Assembly: GCA_021325515.1 (NCBI GenBank)
Contig: JAJPHC010000013.1
Location: 560,001-624,000, forward strand
DNA: 64,000 nucleotides
Reading direction: 5' to 3'
Source of the DNA: Acidobacteriota bacterium
Lineage (GTDB): Bacteria > Acidobacteriota > Thermoanaerobaculia > Gp7-AA8
The notes beneath the pieces are model-generated. The model was not told where the DNA came from. It did not search any database and saw nothing but the letters and a program-made list of their open reading frames with translations. Positions 9,280 through 17,431 of the stretch are shown here, in pieces; within the stretch, counting starts at the first letter, position 1, and every line of letters starts with the position of its first letter. The position numbers were made by a program, and so were the translations under genes.

Positions 9280-10619
9280 CGACGATGATGAGACGTTCGT
9301 TGTTAGCGATTACCGTTCTGGCCCTCCTGGGCGCCGTACCGCAACAGCCTGCGGCCCAACCGGCGGCTGCACCTACTCCCCAACCGGCATCCCCGGCCGC
9401 CAGCGAGAGCAAGCCCGGCACGTATGTCGGTGTGGCCTCCTGTACGAATGGAGGCTGTCATGGGAGCACGGTGGCTCTCAATACGACGAGTGTGCTGCAG
9501 AACGAGTACTTCACGTGGCTCAATGCCGACCGCCACGCCAAGGCGTACAACGTTCTCTTCGACCAGCGCTCCGCGCGCATCGCTCGCAACATGCATTTGC
9601 GCAGGAAGGCGTATGAGGAAGGTGTCTGCCTCGATTGTCACTCGACCCGTGTGCCGGCGGAAAAGGTCAGCGGCCACATCGATCTCGACGACGGCGTTCA
9701 GTGTGAAGCCTGTCACGGTCCGGCCGGAGGATGGCGGGCCGAGCATAGCGAGCCGGGCTGGACTCACGAACAGTCGGTCGCGCGGGGCATGAACGATCTG
9801 CGCCCCCTGACGCCACGCGCAACACTCTGCCTCTCCTGCCACCTGAGCGACAGCAGGCGCGAAGTCGATCACGAGCTCATTGCGTCGGGACATCCGCTCC
9901 TCGCGTTCGAGCTCGACAACTACACCGAAACGATGCCTCCACACTGGAAGCGCCATTCCGAACGGCAGGGCGTTCGCGCCTGGGCAACGGGCCAGGTCAT
10001 CGCATTCAGCGCATCGATGTCCAATCTCGCGCGCCACGCGCGGGGCGAAAAGTGGCCCGAGTTCTCCGATATGAGCTGCTACAACTGCCATCATTCGCTG
10101 GCAACCAGCACGTGGCGCCAGGAACGCGGCTGGGAAGGGCGAGCCGGCCTGCCGGCGTGGAGTCCACAGCATTGGGCCGTGCTCCGCCTCATCATCGATC
10201 GCGCCGATCCCGCCGCACGCGCCTCGCTCGATGCGGTCGTCAGGGAAGTGGGAACGAGTGTCTCGCACATGAACGAGCCACTCCGCACGGCCGCTGCCGC
10301 CGATCACGCACGGGAGCTGACGGAGCAGGTTCTGCACGCCGTCGACAACCTCTCGTGGTCCGACAGGGAAGTGCGTTCGATGATGATGGCGATCATCGAC
10401 GATCGCGATTTCATCGCCCGCTCCGATGTGCATTCGGCCGAGCATGTCGCACTTGCGCTCCAGACGTTGTCGAGCGATCTCACGCGCCGGAATCCGAAAC
10501 TCCTCAAGAGTCCCATGACGCGTGCCATCGACGACCTCTTCAAGGAGCTCAAGAGCCGCGATTCCTATGAGCCATCGCGATTCATCGAGAAACTGCAGGC
10601 CGTTCGACAGACGCTGTAG
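9276..10619 (+). CDS. Multiheme cytochrome c, c554-like family
   Basis: 447 residues from a GTG overlapping the preceding stop; ATG at 9285 is an equally good start. An N-terminal hydrophobic signal segment (RRSLLAITVLALLGAV) is followed by a Pro/Ala/Gln-rich linker. Haem motifs: an atypical CTNGGCH (C-x4-CH) around residue 54, then CLDCH, CEACH, CLSCH and CYNCH, i.e. four standard sites plus one wide-spaced site. His residues between motifs can supply distal ligands. The region after CYNCH (about 280-447) is helical, haem-free and of unknown role. The motif pattern resembles the cytochrome c554/c-prime superfamily. Last gene of the redox cluster; a soluble or lipid-facing periplasmic shuttle is inferred. 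Confidence 0.75.
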   Translation: MTTMMRRSLLAITVLALLGAVPQQPAAQPAAAPTPQPASPAASESKPGTYVGVASCTNGGCHGSTVALNTTSVLQNEYFTWLNADRHAKAYNVLFDQRSARIARNMHLRRKAYEEGVCLDCHSTRVPAEKVSGHIDLDDGVQCEACHGPAGGWRAEHSEPGWTHEQSVARGMNDLRPLTPRATLCLSCHLSDSRREVDHELIASGHPLLAFELDNYTETMPPHWKRHSERQGVRAWATGQVIAFSASMSNLARHARGEKWPEFSDMSCYNCHHSLATSTWRQERGWEGRAGLPAWSPQHWAVLRLIIDRADPAARASLDAVVREVGTSVSHMNEPLRTAAAADHARELTEQVLHAVDNLSWSDREVRSMMMAIIDDRDFIARSDVHSAEHVALALQTLSSDLTRRNPKLLKSPMTRAIDDLFKELKSRDSYEPSRFIEKLQAVRQTL

Positions 10620-10661
10620 GCCATCCCGAACGCGGAGGGGACTTCGCGTGTTGTTGAGGAT

Positions 10662-11282
10662 ATGAAGAACTCGTGGACCGGCGGCGAGGCGGCCAGCCAA
10701 CCGACCGGCGACGCGACCGACAACCTCGCCGTGTCGGTCCATCGCTGTGAGCCGGGGGCGTTCGAGCGGCTCATCGATCGCTTCGAAAGACCTCTCTTCA
10801 CTTACGCGCACGGCATCCTGCAGAACGCGTTCGACGCGCAGGAAGTGGTTCAGGACGCGATGATGCGCGCGCACAGGGCGCTGACGCGTCAGTACGACGA
10901 GGCGCGATGTTCGGCGCTCGCGCTGCGGCCGTGGCTCTTTCGCACCGTCCGCAACCTCTGCCTGAACAAGCGGCGCTCGAAGCGCAGCACCCTCGAGCAG
11001 CCGCTCGACGCATTCGATGACGGCCGCCTCGGGCCGTTCGTCACGCTGGAGGGAACGGATCTCGAGCGCAAGCAGGAGATCGAGCTGCTGAAGGGTGCCA
11101 TGGCGCTGCTGCCCGTCGATGCCCGCGAGCTCATCGTTCTCCGGTTCATGGAAGAGATGCCCTACGCGGAAATTGCGAAGACCGTCGGGACGAGCGAAGC
11201 CGCGTTGCGGGGGAAGGTGTTCCGCTCGCTGAAGCTGTTGCGCGATGCGCTGGAACAGAAGGGAGTGGCGTATGCAATGTAG
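10662..11282 (+). CDS. ECF-type RNA polymerase sigma factor
   Basis: 206 residues. Region 2 is visible as FERLIDRFERPLFTYAHGIL followed by DAQEVVQDAMMRAHRAL (the DAxEVVQD helix for core and -10 contacts), then PWLFRTVRNLCLNKRRS. Region 4 is visible as LLPVDARELIVLRFMEEM, then PYAEIAKTVGTSEAALRGKVFRSLK, the helix-turn-helix for -35 recognition. A 40-residue acidic linker separates them, as in group 4 sigmas. The stop overlaps by 11 bp the next gene, which begins with a zinc anti-sigma motif, so this is a cognate sigma/anti-sigma pair by context. Target promoters are unknown; autoregulation is likely for such pairs but no promoter could be assigned upstream. Confidence 0.88.
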   Translation: MKNSWTGGEAASQPTGDATDNLAVSVHRCEPGAFERLIDRFERPLFTYAHGILQNAFDAQEVVQDAMMRAHRALTRQYDEARCSALALRPWLFRTVRNLCLNKRRSKRSTLEQPLDAFDDGRLGPFVTLEGTDLERKQEIELLKGAMALLPVDARELIVLRFMEEMPYAEIAKTVGTSEAALRGKVFRSLKLLRDALEQKGVAYAM

Positions 11283-12138
11283 ATCTGTACTGACTCGAAT
11301 CGATGCGCTCCGCACGGAGGAGCTCTCGACGATCGAGAAGATCGCGGTGGAGAGCCACCTCGCGACGTGCAGAAGCTGCAACGCGTCGACGGGCGATGTC
11401 GAGCATCTCGCGCACGCGGTGAAGTCGCTCGTGCTGGCGCCGCCGGCCTCCTGCCTCGATGCGATCGCGGACGCATACGATCAGGTGGAGAGCGTCTGGG
11501 TCGCGTTCTCGAAGGATCGGATCCGGATGATCACCACGGGCGATTCGCTCGAAGAGCTCCGCTCGCGTTACGCGAAGCGGTTCGGACGCGTGCTGCGCTC
11601 CGCTCCCATTCCTCCCGCGCTGAAGCGCCAGGTCCTCGCGGCGCTTCACGGCGAAGGGGTGGATGCGCCGAAGGTCGATCTCGACGAGACGAACGACCTC
11701 GAGCACGACGTGCTGCAGATGCTGACCCGGATTCCGCGCGGAGAGGTGCGCACGTATGCGTGGGTCGCGAAGCAGATCGGACGGCCGCGCGCGGTGCGCG
11801 CCGTCGCGAATGTGATCGCGAAGAACATGGTCCCTTTCGTCGTCCCATGTCACCGCGTCGTGCCGTCGGCGGGAGGCATCGGCAACTATGCGTTCGGCCC
11901 GCAGATGAAGCGGACGCTGCTCGCGAGCGAAGGGGTGGATGTCGAAGAGCTCGAGCGGCTGGCGCGCGAGCATGTGCGCTACATCGGCTCGAAGACCACG
12001 CACGTCTTCTGCTTCCCGACCTGCAAGGACGCGAATCGGATTCGCGAAGAGAACCGGGTGCCGTTCCGCGATGCGGAGGTTGCGCTCGAGCACGGGTACC
12101 GGCCATGCAGAAACTGCCAGCCTGTCGTCGCTGCATAG
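11272..12138 (+). CDS. Anti-sigma zinc finger / O6-alkylguanine-DNA methyltransferase / Ada zinc-domain fusion
   Basis: 288 residues from ATG 11272, which has GGGAG about 7 bases upstream; an earlier in-frame ATG (11245) is less likely. Three parts are visible. (1) Residues 3-36 hold Cys3, His29, Cys33 and Cys36 (HLATCRSC), the C-x25-H-x3-C-x2-C spacing of zinc anti-sigma (ZAS) domains. (2) About 60-230 is an Ogt/MGMT repair domain with IPRGEVRTYAWVAKQIG and the catalytic VPCHRVV (Cys193). (3) Residues 247-282 match the Ada N-terminal zinc domain with Cys247, Cys251, Cys279 and Cys282 (FCFPTC and YRPCRNC), here at the C-terminus. In E. coli Ada this domain takes methyl groups from phosphotriesters and becomes an activator. 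Coupled to the sigma gene, the protein could release the sigma factor upon alkylation. Domain calls are strong; the switch model is inference. Confidence 0.85.
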   Translation: MQCRSVLTRIDALRTEELSTIEKIAVESHLATCRSCNASTGDVEHLAHAVKSLVLAPPASCLDAIADAYDQVESVWVAFSKDRIRMITTGDSLEELRSRYAKRFGRVLRSAPIPPALKRQVLAALHGEGVDAPKVDLDETNDLEHDVLQMLTRIPRGEVRTYAWVAKQIGRPRAVRAVANVIAKNMVPFVVPCHRVVPSAGGIGNYAFGPQMKRTLLASEGVDVEELERLAREHVRYIGSKTTHVFCFPTCKDANRIREENRVPFRDAEVALEHGYRPCRNCQPVVAA

Positions 12139-12809
12139 TGGACGTCCACGCGATCTCGATTCCGTCGCGCGCTTTCACCGGAGACTTCTGGTTCACGCAT
12201 CGCGCGGCGGATCGCACATGGTTCGCGATTGGCGATGTCGCGGGGAAGGGGCTGCCGGCGGCGCTCGTGATGGCGATGATCCAGGAGGAGCTCGAGCATC
12301 GCATCGCATCGTGTGCGCGCGCGGGGTGCAATCCGGCGACGACGATGTCGCGCCTGCACGAGTTCCTCCTCCCCCTGCTGCCGCGCAATCGGTTCGCGAC
12401 CGCGGTGATCGGATGGATTTGCGATGACGGCGGCGCGAAGATCGTGAATGCGGGGCACTGCCCGCCGCTGATCGTGCGCGCGGATGGCTCGGTCGCCGCG
12501 ATCTCGTCGACGGGGCCGGTCGTCGGAGTGATCGAGCAGTCGTCGTGGAGCGCCGGCGCGTTCACGCTCGGCGACGGCGAGATGATCGTGCTCTACACCG
12601 ATGGCGTGACCGAGGCGGCCTCGTGCGACGAGAGGGAGTTCGGCCGCGAAGGCATCGAGGCCGTGCTGCGCAGCACGCCGCCACGCGCCCACGCAGTCAC
12701 CAGCGCCCTCGTCGCCGCCGTCCGCAAGCACTCCAACGAGCGAGCCGACGACCTGACGATCCTCGCGTTAAGTTGGTTTTCGGGGGTCACACCTGGAAAA
12801 TCAACTTAA
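12105..12809 (+). CDS. SpoIIE/RsbU-type PP2C serine phosphatase, single domain
   Basis: 234 residues from ATG 12105, or 223 from GTG 12138, which overlaps the previous stop (TAGTG). Seen: FTGDFW and FAIGDVAGKGLPAALVMA (metal-binding Asp and Gly residues of PPM phosphatases), NAGHCPPL, GEMIVLYTDGVTEA, and a terminal ADDLTIL. No sensor domain precedes the catalytic core, so input probably comes from a partner protein. It is translationally linked to the sigma and anti-sigma/repair genes, suggesting dephosphorylation of an anti-anti-sigma-like partner or of the regulator itself; none is encoded nearby. The last 14 residues (SWFSGVTPGKST and neighbours) are encoded by an inserted 44-bp repeat that also supplies the stop codon, so the original C-terminus has been replaced. 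Confidence 0.82.
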   Translation: MQKLPACRRCIVDVHAISIPSRAFTGDFWFTHRAADRTWFAIGDVAGKGLPAALVMAMIQEELEHRIASCARAGCNPATTMSRLHEFLLPLLPRNRFATAVIGWICDDGGAKIVNAGHCPPLIVRADGSVAAISSTGPVVGVIEQSSWSAGAFTLGDGEMIVLYTDGVTEAASCDEREFGREGIEAVLRSTPPRAHAVTSALVAAVRKHSNERADDLTILALSWFSGVTPGKST

Positions 12810-12873
12810 CGGCGTGCCAGGTTGGGCCAGTTAAGTTGATTTTCCAGGTGTGACCCCCGAAAACCAACTTAAC
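12767..12873. repeat. 107-bp perfect hairpin element, copy 1
   Basis: Two identical 44-bp units (12767-12810 and 12830-12873) lie in exact inverted orientation around a 19-bp spacer. Each unit is itself imperfectly palindromic, beginning GTTAAGTTG and ending CAACTTAAC around a GGGGGTCACACC core. It lies between a convergent gene pair and supplies the stop codon for both: the phosphatase reads through one unit, while the helicase stops at the outer TTAA edge. A second 107-bp copy lies at 23363-23469. It may act as a REP/MITE-like element or as a transcript-stabilising 3' hairpin. Confidence 0.9.
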
Positions 12874-15800
12874 GGCCGACGAAACCGGAGGCTACGGGGA
12901 CTCTTCGGCCGGCGAGGGCGGCGGCGGTTTCCATGTCGGGATTGGTGATCGGGCGGAGGAAGTCGCCTTCCATGTAGGACACGGCGACGCCGTTGCGATA
13001 GGCGATGCGCGTTGCGGGGATTGCGCGGATGCGATCGCCGGTCGTCAGGATTCCGGCGAGATTCAACGGATCGGCGGCGCTGATGACGATCACGCGGTCG
13101 TCGCCGTTCGTTCTGCGGATCTCCCGCATCGTCTCCACGGCATCAGGCAGCGCGAATTGTTCGCCCGACACACCGGTGACGAAGCGTCCGCCGCGGATCT
13201 CTCCGCGCGCTTCGAGCCGGCGATAGACGCGCGCGAGCTCGCGCCATGGCGATGCGCCCGACTCGCGCGTCAGCAGCCGCCGGAACACGACGCCGTACCG
13301 TCGCAGATAGAGCCACGCCTCCTGCTCGACATCGCACTCGGCCGCACGCTCGACGATCGACCAGCGTCCATGAGCCCGTGTGATGAAGCCGTCGTTCGTG
13401 ATCAGTCCGGCGGCCGCGAGCTGGTCGATCTCCTCGCCGCCGGCGAGGTCGCGCGCGAACGAAGCGCCGCGCGTGCGGAGCGTCTCGAGCACGAACTGCG
13501 CACCCGCGGAAAGAGGCGGCGGCTCGCTCGCCGCGATCGCGTGCCCGCGCGGAAAGATCGCGACACCTTTGGCCCAGCGAACCTCGCCGCTGAAGCAGAG
13601 CTGATCGAGCATCGATGGCTCATAGCACTCGACGCGCAGCGGCAGAATGAACTTCTCCCACGCGGCGGCGGGGATCTCGAAGCCGGCGAGTTGCGCGATC
13701 ACCACGCGCAGTCCGTCGATGCCTGTGAGCCGCGATGCCGGCGCGGCGTGCTGCCATGCGAAGAGGAAGCGCATGAAATCCTGCGCCGTTACGGGCTCGA
13801 TCTCGGCGCGGAGACGATTCAACGTGTAGCGATGGATGCGCGCGAGGAGGCGCCGGTCGCACCACTCCTGTGCGCGCGACTCGAACGAGCCGCGGAGCAC
13901 GACGCCTTCCGACTCCAGCCTGAGCAGCGCGTTGTCGATCTCAGATTCATCGACAGCGAGCGAGCGCGCAAGAGTCGCCGCCGTCGCCGGCCCGGTGAGA
14001 GCCAGGCGGCTGCGCACGAGCTCCACGAGCGCATCTTCGCGCGACCACTCGCGCTGGCGCGATTTGGGGATGCTGATGTTCGTTTCGAGATCGTGAACGG
14101 CGAGAAGCTCGGGGAGACGCTCGGCGGCGATGAAGAGACGAGTGGCGGAGACCTGCACGCATCTCTCTGATTTCCGCAACGTCTCGAAGAGCTCCGGCGC
14201 CTCCACTTCCTCGGGCAGGAGAAATCCGAACGTGAGCAGCGCGTCGTGCAGTTCATCCGCATCGCGCGGATCGGGCCGCACTTCTTCGCGCACGCGCTCG
14301 ATCGCCGCCGCGTCGAGCATCCCCAGATCGCTTGCCGTGCTGCGGCGCGTCATCACCGCCTGCGTGCGGCGCTCTTCGAGCGGGGCATCGTCGAGGAACG
14401 CGTAGGGTTTCGCGTTGAGGATTCCGTGCGCGAGCGGCGACGGCTCCGTCGTGTCGCGTGCGATGCAGGTGATCTCGCCGGCATGGATCTTCGTCAGGAC
14501 ACGCGCGAGGCCTTCGAAGTCCATCGCCTCCTCGAGGCAGTCGCGCACGGTCTGGTTGACGAGCGGATGATCGGGCAGCTCGCGATCGCCGGGCAGATTT
14601 TCCGGACACGCCGCGGCATCGGGAAAGACGGCGGCCATCAGATCGTCGGCCATCGATCGCTGCAGCTGGGGCGGAATCCGCCTGCCGCCGCGATTGCGCG
14701 GGATGGCGAGCGAGATCGTCGTGTTCCAGCGCCAGCGCGTCTGGAAGAACGGCGCGGCAAGCATCGCCTGGATCAGCACATCGCGCGCGGTCGCGGGATG
14801 GAGATAGCGGAACACATCGGCCAGCGGGAACGAATGCTGCGGTCCCAGTGATAGCAGCACGGCGTCTTCGGTGGCTGCGGCCTGCAATTCGAAATTGAAC
14901 TGGCGGCAGAAACGCTTGCGCAGCGCAAGGCCCCACGCCCTGTTGATGCGGCTGCCGAACGGCGCGTGCAGGACGAGCTGCATGCCGCCCGACTCGTCGA
15001 AGAAGCGCTCGAGGATCAGAGTCTGCTGAGCCGGCATCGCGCCGAGGGCATTTCGCGCTTCGGTCAAGTAGTTGACGATCTCTCCGGCCGCCTCGGATCC
15101 GATGCCGGTTTCGGATACGACCCATTCCGGCGTCGTTGCGCCCTCGCGGAAATCGCTCAGGGCTCGCGAAAGCTCATCGCTGCGCGCCGGCGCCTCGCCG
15201 AGCCAGAAGGGAATCGTCGGCGGCGCACCCTTCGCATCCGCGACGCGCACCACGCCGCTCGCCACCTGCACGATCTGCCACGACGTGTTGCCGAGCTGGA
15301 AGATGTCGCCCGCGGTGCTCTCGATCGCGAAGTCTTCGTTGAGCGTGCCGACGAACGTGTCGTCCGGCTCCAGCAGCACGCGATAGTCGGCCACTTCGGG
15401 GATCGCGCCGCCGGACGTGATGGCCAGCATGCGCGCGCCGCGGCGTCCGCGCACGCGGCCGTTCACTTCGTCGCGATGGACGAGCGCGCCGCGCCGGCCG
15501 CGCTTCGTCGCGAAGCCTTCCCCAACCATCCGCAGCACCTCGTCGAAATCGTTGCGCGCGAGATCGCGGTACGGCCACGCGCGCTTGACGAGCGCGTAGA
15601 GCTCGTCTTCGCTGTAGTCGTCGCACGAGGACTCGGCGACGATCTGCTGCGAAAGAACGTCGAGTGGCGCCTCCTGCGTGAGGATGCGATCGAGCTCGCC
15701 CTGCCGCACGGCGCGCAGCAGCGCGGCGCATTCGACGAGATCGTCGCGCGTCGTCGGAAAGATGCGCCCCTTCGGCATCCCGCTGATGGTGTGGCCCGAA

Positions 15801-16957
15801 CGTCCGACGCGCTGCAGAAACGTCGAGATGCGATTCGGCGAGCCGATCTGGCAGACGAGATCGACGTGGCCGATGTCGATGCCGAGCTCCAGCGACGCGG
15901 TGGCGACGAGGGCCTTGAGCTGTCCGTTCTTCAGCCGCGTCTCCGCATCGAGGCGGCTCTCTTTCGAGAGGCTCCCGTGATGGGCCGTGACCGCCGCTTC
16001 ACCGAGGCGTTCGCTGAGGTGCCGCGCGACGCGCTCCGCCATGCGGCGCGTGTTGACGAAGACGAGCGTCGTCCTGTGCTCGTGAATGAGCTGCGTGAGC
16101 CGGTCGTAATACTCGGTCCAGACCTCGTGCGACATCACGGTCTCGACGCTGGAGCGCGGGATCTCGATCGAGAGATCCATCGCGCGGCGATGGCCTGCGT
16201 CAATGATTTGGATGGGACGTATGGGACGGATGGGACGGATGGGACGGATGGGTTCATTTGTCCCATCCGTCCTATCGGTCCTATCCGTCCCATTCGTCCC
16301 ATCCTCCCCATTCGCCCCGCGAAGATAATTCCCCACCTCCTCGATCGGCTTCTGCGTCGCGGAAAGGCCGATCCTCAACACCTCGCGCTCTGCGACGCGC
16401 TGCAGGCGCTCGAGGGTGATGGCGAGGTGTGCGCCGCGGCGCGTGCCGATGACGGCGTGAATCTCGTCGACGATCACCGTGCGGACGGTGTGCAGGATCC
16501 CGCGGCTCTTCTCCGCGGTCAGCAGAAGATAGAGCGACTCGGGAGTCGTCACGAGGATGTGCGGCGGCTTGCGCAGCATCGCCGCCCGCTCGCTTTGCGT
16601 CGTGTCGCCGGTGCGGACTGCGGCGGTGATGCGCGGCGGATCGAAACCGAGCTCTTCCGCGATGCGCCGGATGCCGCGCCGCGGCTCGGCGAGATTCTTG
16701 TGGATGTCGGCGCTGAGTGCCTTGAGCGGCGAGACGTAGACGACGCGCACTTCGTCGGGCAACGGTGCCGTCAACGACTCGACGAAGAGATCGTCGAGCG
16801 CGGTGAGAAACGCGGCGAGCGTCTTGCCCGAGCCCGTCGGCGCTGCGATGAGCGTATGGCGTCCCTGGCGGATCGCGTCCCAGCCGCGCTGCTGCACGTC
16901 GGTGGGGGAGCCGAGGGTTTCAGAGAACCAGCGGGAGATGACCGGATGGAAGTTCAT
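12869..16957 (-). CDS. lhr: Lhr-type ATP-dependent DNA/RNA helicase
   Basis: 1362 residues, the size of full-length Lhr. Start MNFHPVISRWFSETLG. Motifs in order: Q-motif region (TDVQQRGW), Walker A APTGSGKT near residue 40, VVYVSPLKALSADI, TTPESLYLLL, Walker B VDEIHAV, LSATQKP, then in the second RecA lobe LVFVNTRRMAERV, TAHHGSLSKE, ATASLELGIDIGHVDLV and QRVGRSGH, followed by the long Lhr-core and winged-helix region. Lhr proteins are 3'-5' translocases linked to DNA repair. About 32 residues of low-complexity sequence (around residues 218-249, GTDRTDRTDG then IRPIRPIRP) are inserted in frame after the SAT motif by a 9-bp tandem repeat; this is absent from typical family members. The stop codon falls in the hairpin element. 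Confidence 0.9.
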   Translation of the reverse strand: MNFHPVISRWFSETLGSPTDVQQRGWDAIRQGRHTLIAAPTGSGKTLAAFLTALDDLFVESLTAPLPDEVRVVYVSPLKALSADIHKNLAEPRRGIRRIAEELGFDPPRITAAVRTGDTTQSERAAMLRKPPHILVTTPESLYLLLTAEKSRGILHTVRTVIVDEIHAVIGTRRGAHLAITLERLQRVAEREVLRIGLSATQKPIEEVGNYLRGANGEDGTNGTDRTDRTDGTNEPIRPIRPIRPIRPIQIIDAGHRRAMDLSIEIPRSSVETVMSHEVWTEYYDRLTQLIHEHRTTLVFVNTRRMAERVARHLSERLGEAAVTAHHGSLSKESRLDAETRLKNGQLKALVATASLELGIDIGHVDLVCQIGSPNRISTFLQRVGRSGHTISGMPKGRIFPTTRDDLVECAALLRAVRQGELDRILTQEAPLDVLSQQIVAESSCDDYSEDELYALVKRAWPYRDLARNDFDEVLRMVGEGFATKRGRRGALVHRDEVNGRVRGRRGARMLAITSGGAIPEVADYRVLLEPDDTFVGTLNEDFAIESTAGDIFQLGNTSWQIVQVASGVVRVADAKGAPPTIPFWLGEAPARSDELSRALSDFREGATTPEWVVSETGIGSEAAGEIVNYLTEARNALGAMPAQQTLILERFFDESGGMQLVLHAPFGSRINRAWGLALRKRFCRQFNFELQAAATEDAVLLSLGPQHSFPLADVFRYLHPATARDVLIQAMLAAPFFQTRWRWNTTISLAIPRNRGGRRIPPQLQRSMADDLMAAVFPDAAACPENLPGDRELPDHPLVNQTVRDCLEEAMDFEGLARVLTKIHAGEITCIARDTTEPSPLAHGILNAKPYAFLDDAPLEERRTQAVMTRRSTASDLGMLDAAAIERVREEVRPDPRDADELHDALLTFGFLLPEEVEAPELFETLRKSERCVQVSATRLFIAAERLPELLAVHDLETNISIPKSRQREWSREDALVELVRSRLALTGPATAATLARSLAVDESEIDNALLRLESEGVVLRGSFESRAQEWCDRRLLARIHRYTLNRLRAEIEPVTAQDFMRFLFAWQHAAPASRLTGIDGLRVVIAQLAGFEIPAAAWEKFILPLRVECYEPSMLDQLCFSGEVRWAKGVAIFPRGHAIAASEPPPLSAGAQFVLETLRTRGASFARDLAGGEEIDQLAAAGLITNDGFITRAHGRWSIVERAAECDVEQEAWLYLRRYGVVFRRLLTRESGASPWRELARVYRRLEARGEIRGGRFVTGVSGEQFALPDAVETMREIRRTNGDDRVIVISAADPLNLAGILTTGDRIRAIPATRIAYRNGVAVSYMEGDFLRPITNPDMETAAALAGRRVPVASGFVGR
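16211..16304. repeat. 9-bp GGGACGGAT tandem repeat with inverted arm, inside lhr
   Basis: Four to five units close to GGGACGGAT (16211-16252) face several CCCATCCGT-like units (16259-16304), so the block can fold as a hairpin. Because the unit is 9 bp, the helicase frame is kept and the block encodes Gly-Thr-Asp and Ile-Arg-Pro repeats. It lies between helicase motif III and the conserved IIDAGHRR segment. Confidence 0.85.
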
Positions 16958-17041
16958 GGGGGTGGGCGGGGACTGACACGCCGATTCTAACGCCGGATGA
17001 TCTCGCGAATCCGTTGCGCGCCTGTGACAAGATCCCTCCTC

Positions 17042-17419
17042 ATGAAAGAGATCGTCAGCACCTCGGATGCACCCCGCTCCATTGGTCCCTTCTCGCAGGG
17101 AGTGAAGGCCAACGGCTTCGTCTTCGTCTCCGGTCAGGTCGCGCTCGATCCATCGACGCAGAAAGTCGTCGAAGGGGATGTCGCCACGCAGGCCGAACGT
17201 ACGATCCTCAACGTGAAAGCCATTCTGGACGCAGCGGGAACGAGTCTGCAGAATGTCGTGCAGTCGCGCGTCTATCTCCGCAGCATGGGCGACTTCGCCG
17301 CGATGAATGCCGTCTACGCGAAATACTTCACTTCCGATTTTCCTGCGCGCACGACGATCGAAGTCTCACGGCTTCCGCTCGATGTGCTCGTCGAGATCGA
17401 CGTCGTCGCGGTTGTGTAA
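17042..17419 (+). CDS. ridA: RidA-family enamine/imine deaminase
   Basis: 125 residues, usual family length. ATG 17042 is chosen because it gives the standard N-terminus (MKEIVSTSDAPRSIGPFSQG) and has CCTCCTC just upstream; a longer frame from 16997 adds no conserved sequence. Signatures: GPFSQGVKANGFVFVSGQ, TILNVKAILDAAG and the substrate-binding FPARTTIEVSRLPLDVLVEID with the conserved Arg and Glu. RidA hydrolyses reactive 2-aminoacrylate/enamine intermediates made by PLP dehydratases. A threonine/serine dehydratase is two genes downstream in the same direction, which supports that job here. Confidence 0.93.
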   Translation: MKEIVSTSDAPRSIGPFSQGVKANGFVFVSGQVALDPSTQKVVEGDVATQAERTILNVKAILDAAGTSLQNVVQSRVYLRSMGDFAAMNAVYAKYFTSDFPARTTIEVSRLPLDVLVEIDVVAVV

Positions 17420-17431
17420 GGAGCTCAGAAC

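Noticed and set aside
9303..11381. 692-codon open frame on the - strand
   Set aside because: Runs across the cytochrome and sigma genes and has no recognisable domain.
11367..12104. Upstream extension of the phosphatase frame
   Set aside because: The frame is open but overlaps the methyltransferase fusion entirely with Arg-rich nonsense; the phosphatase fold starts after about 12138.
12767..12873. Intrinsic bidirectional terminator
   Set aside because: The hairpin is strong but lacks the U-tract of classical terminators; kept as a repeat with an uncertain role.
14966..16990. 674-codon open frame on the + strand
   Set aside because: Antisense to lhr, which has all helicase motifs.
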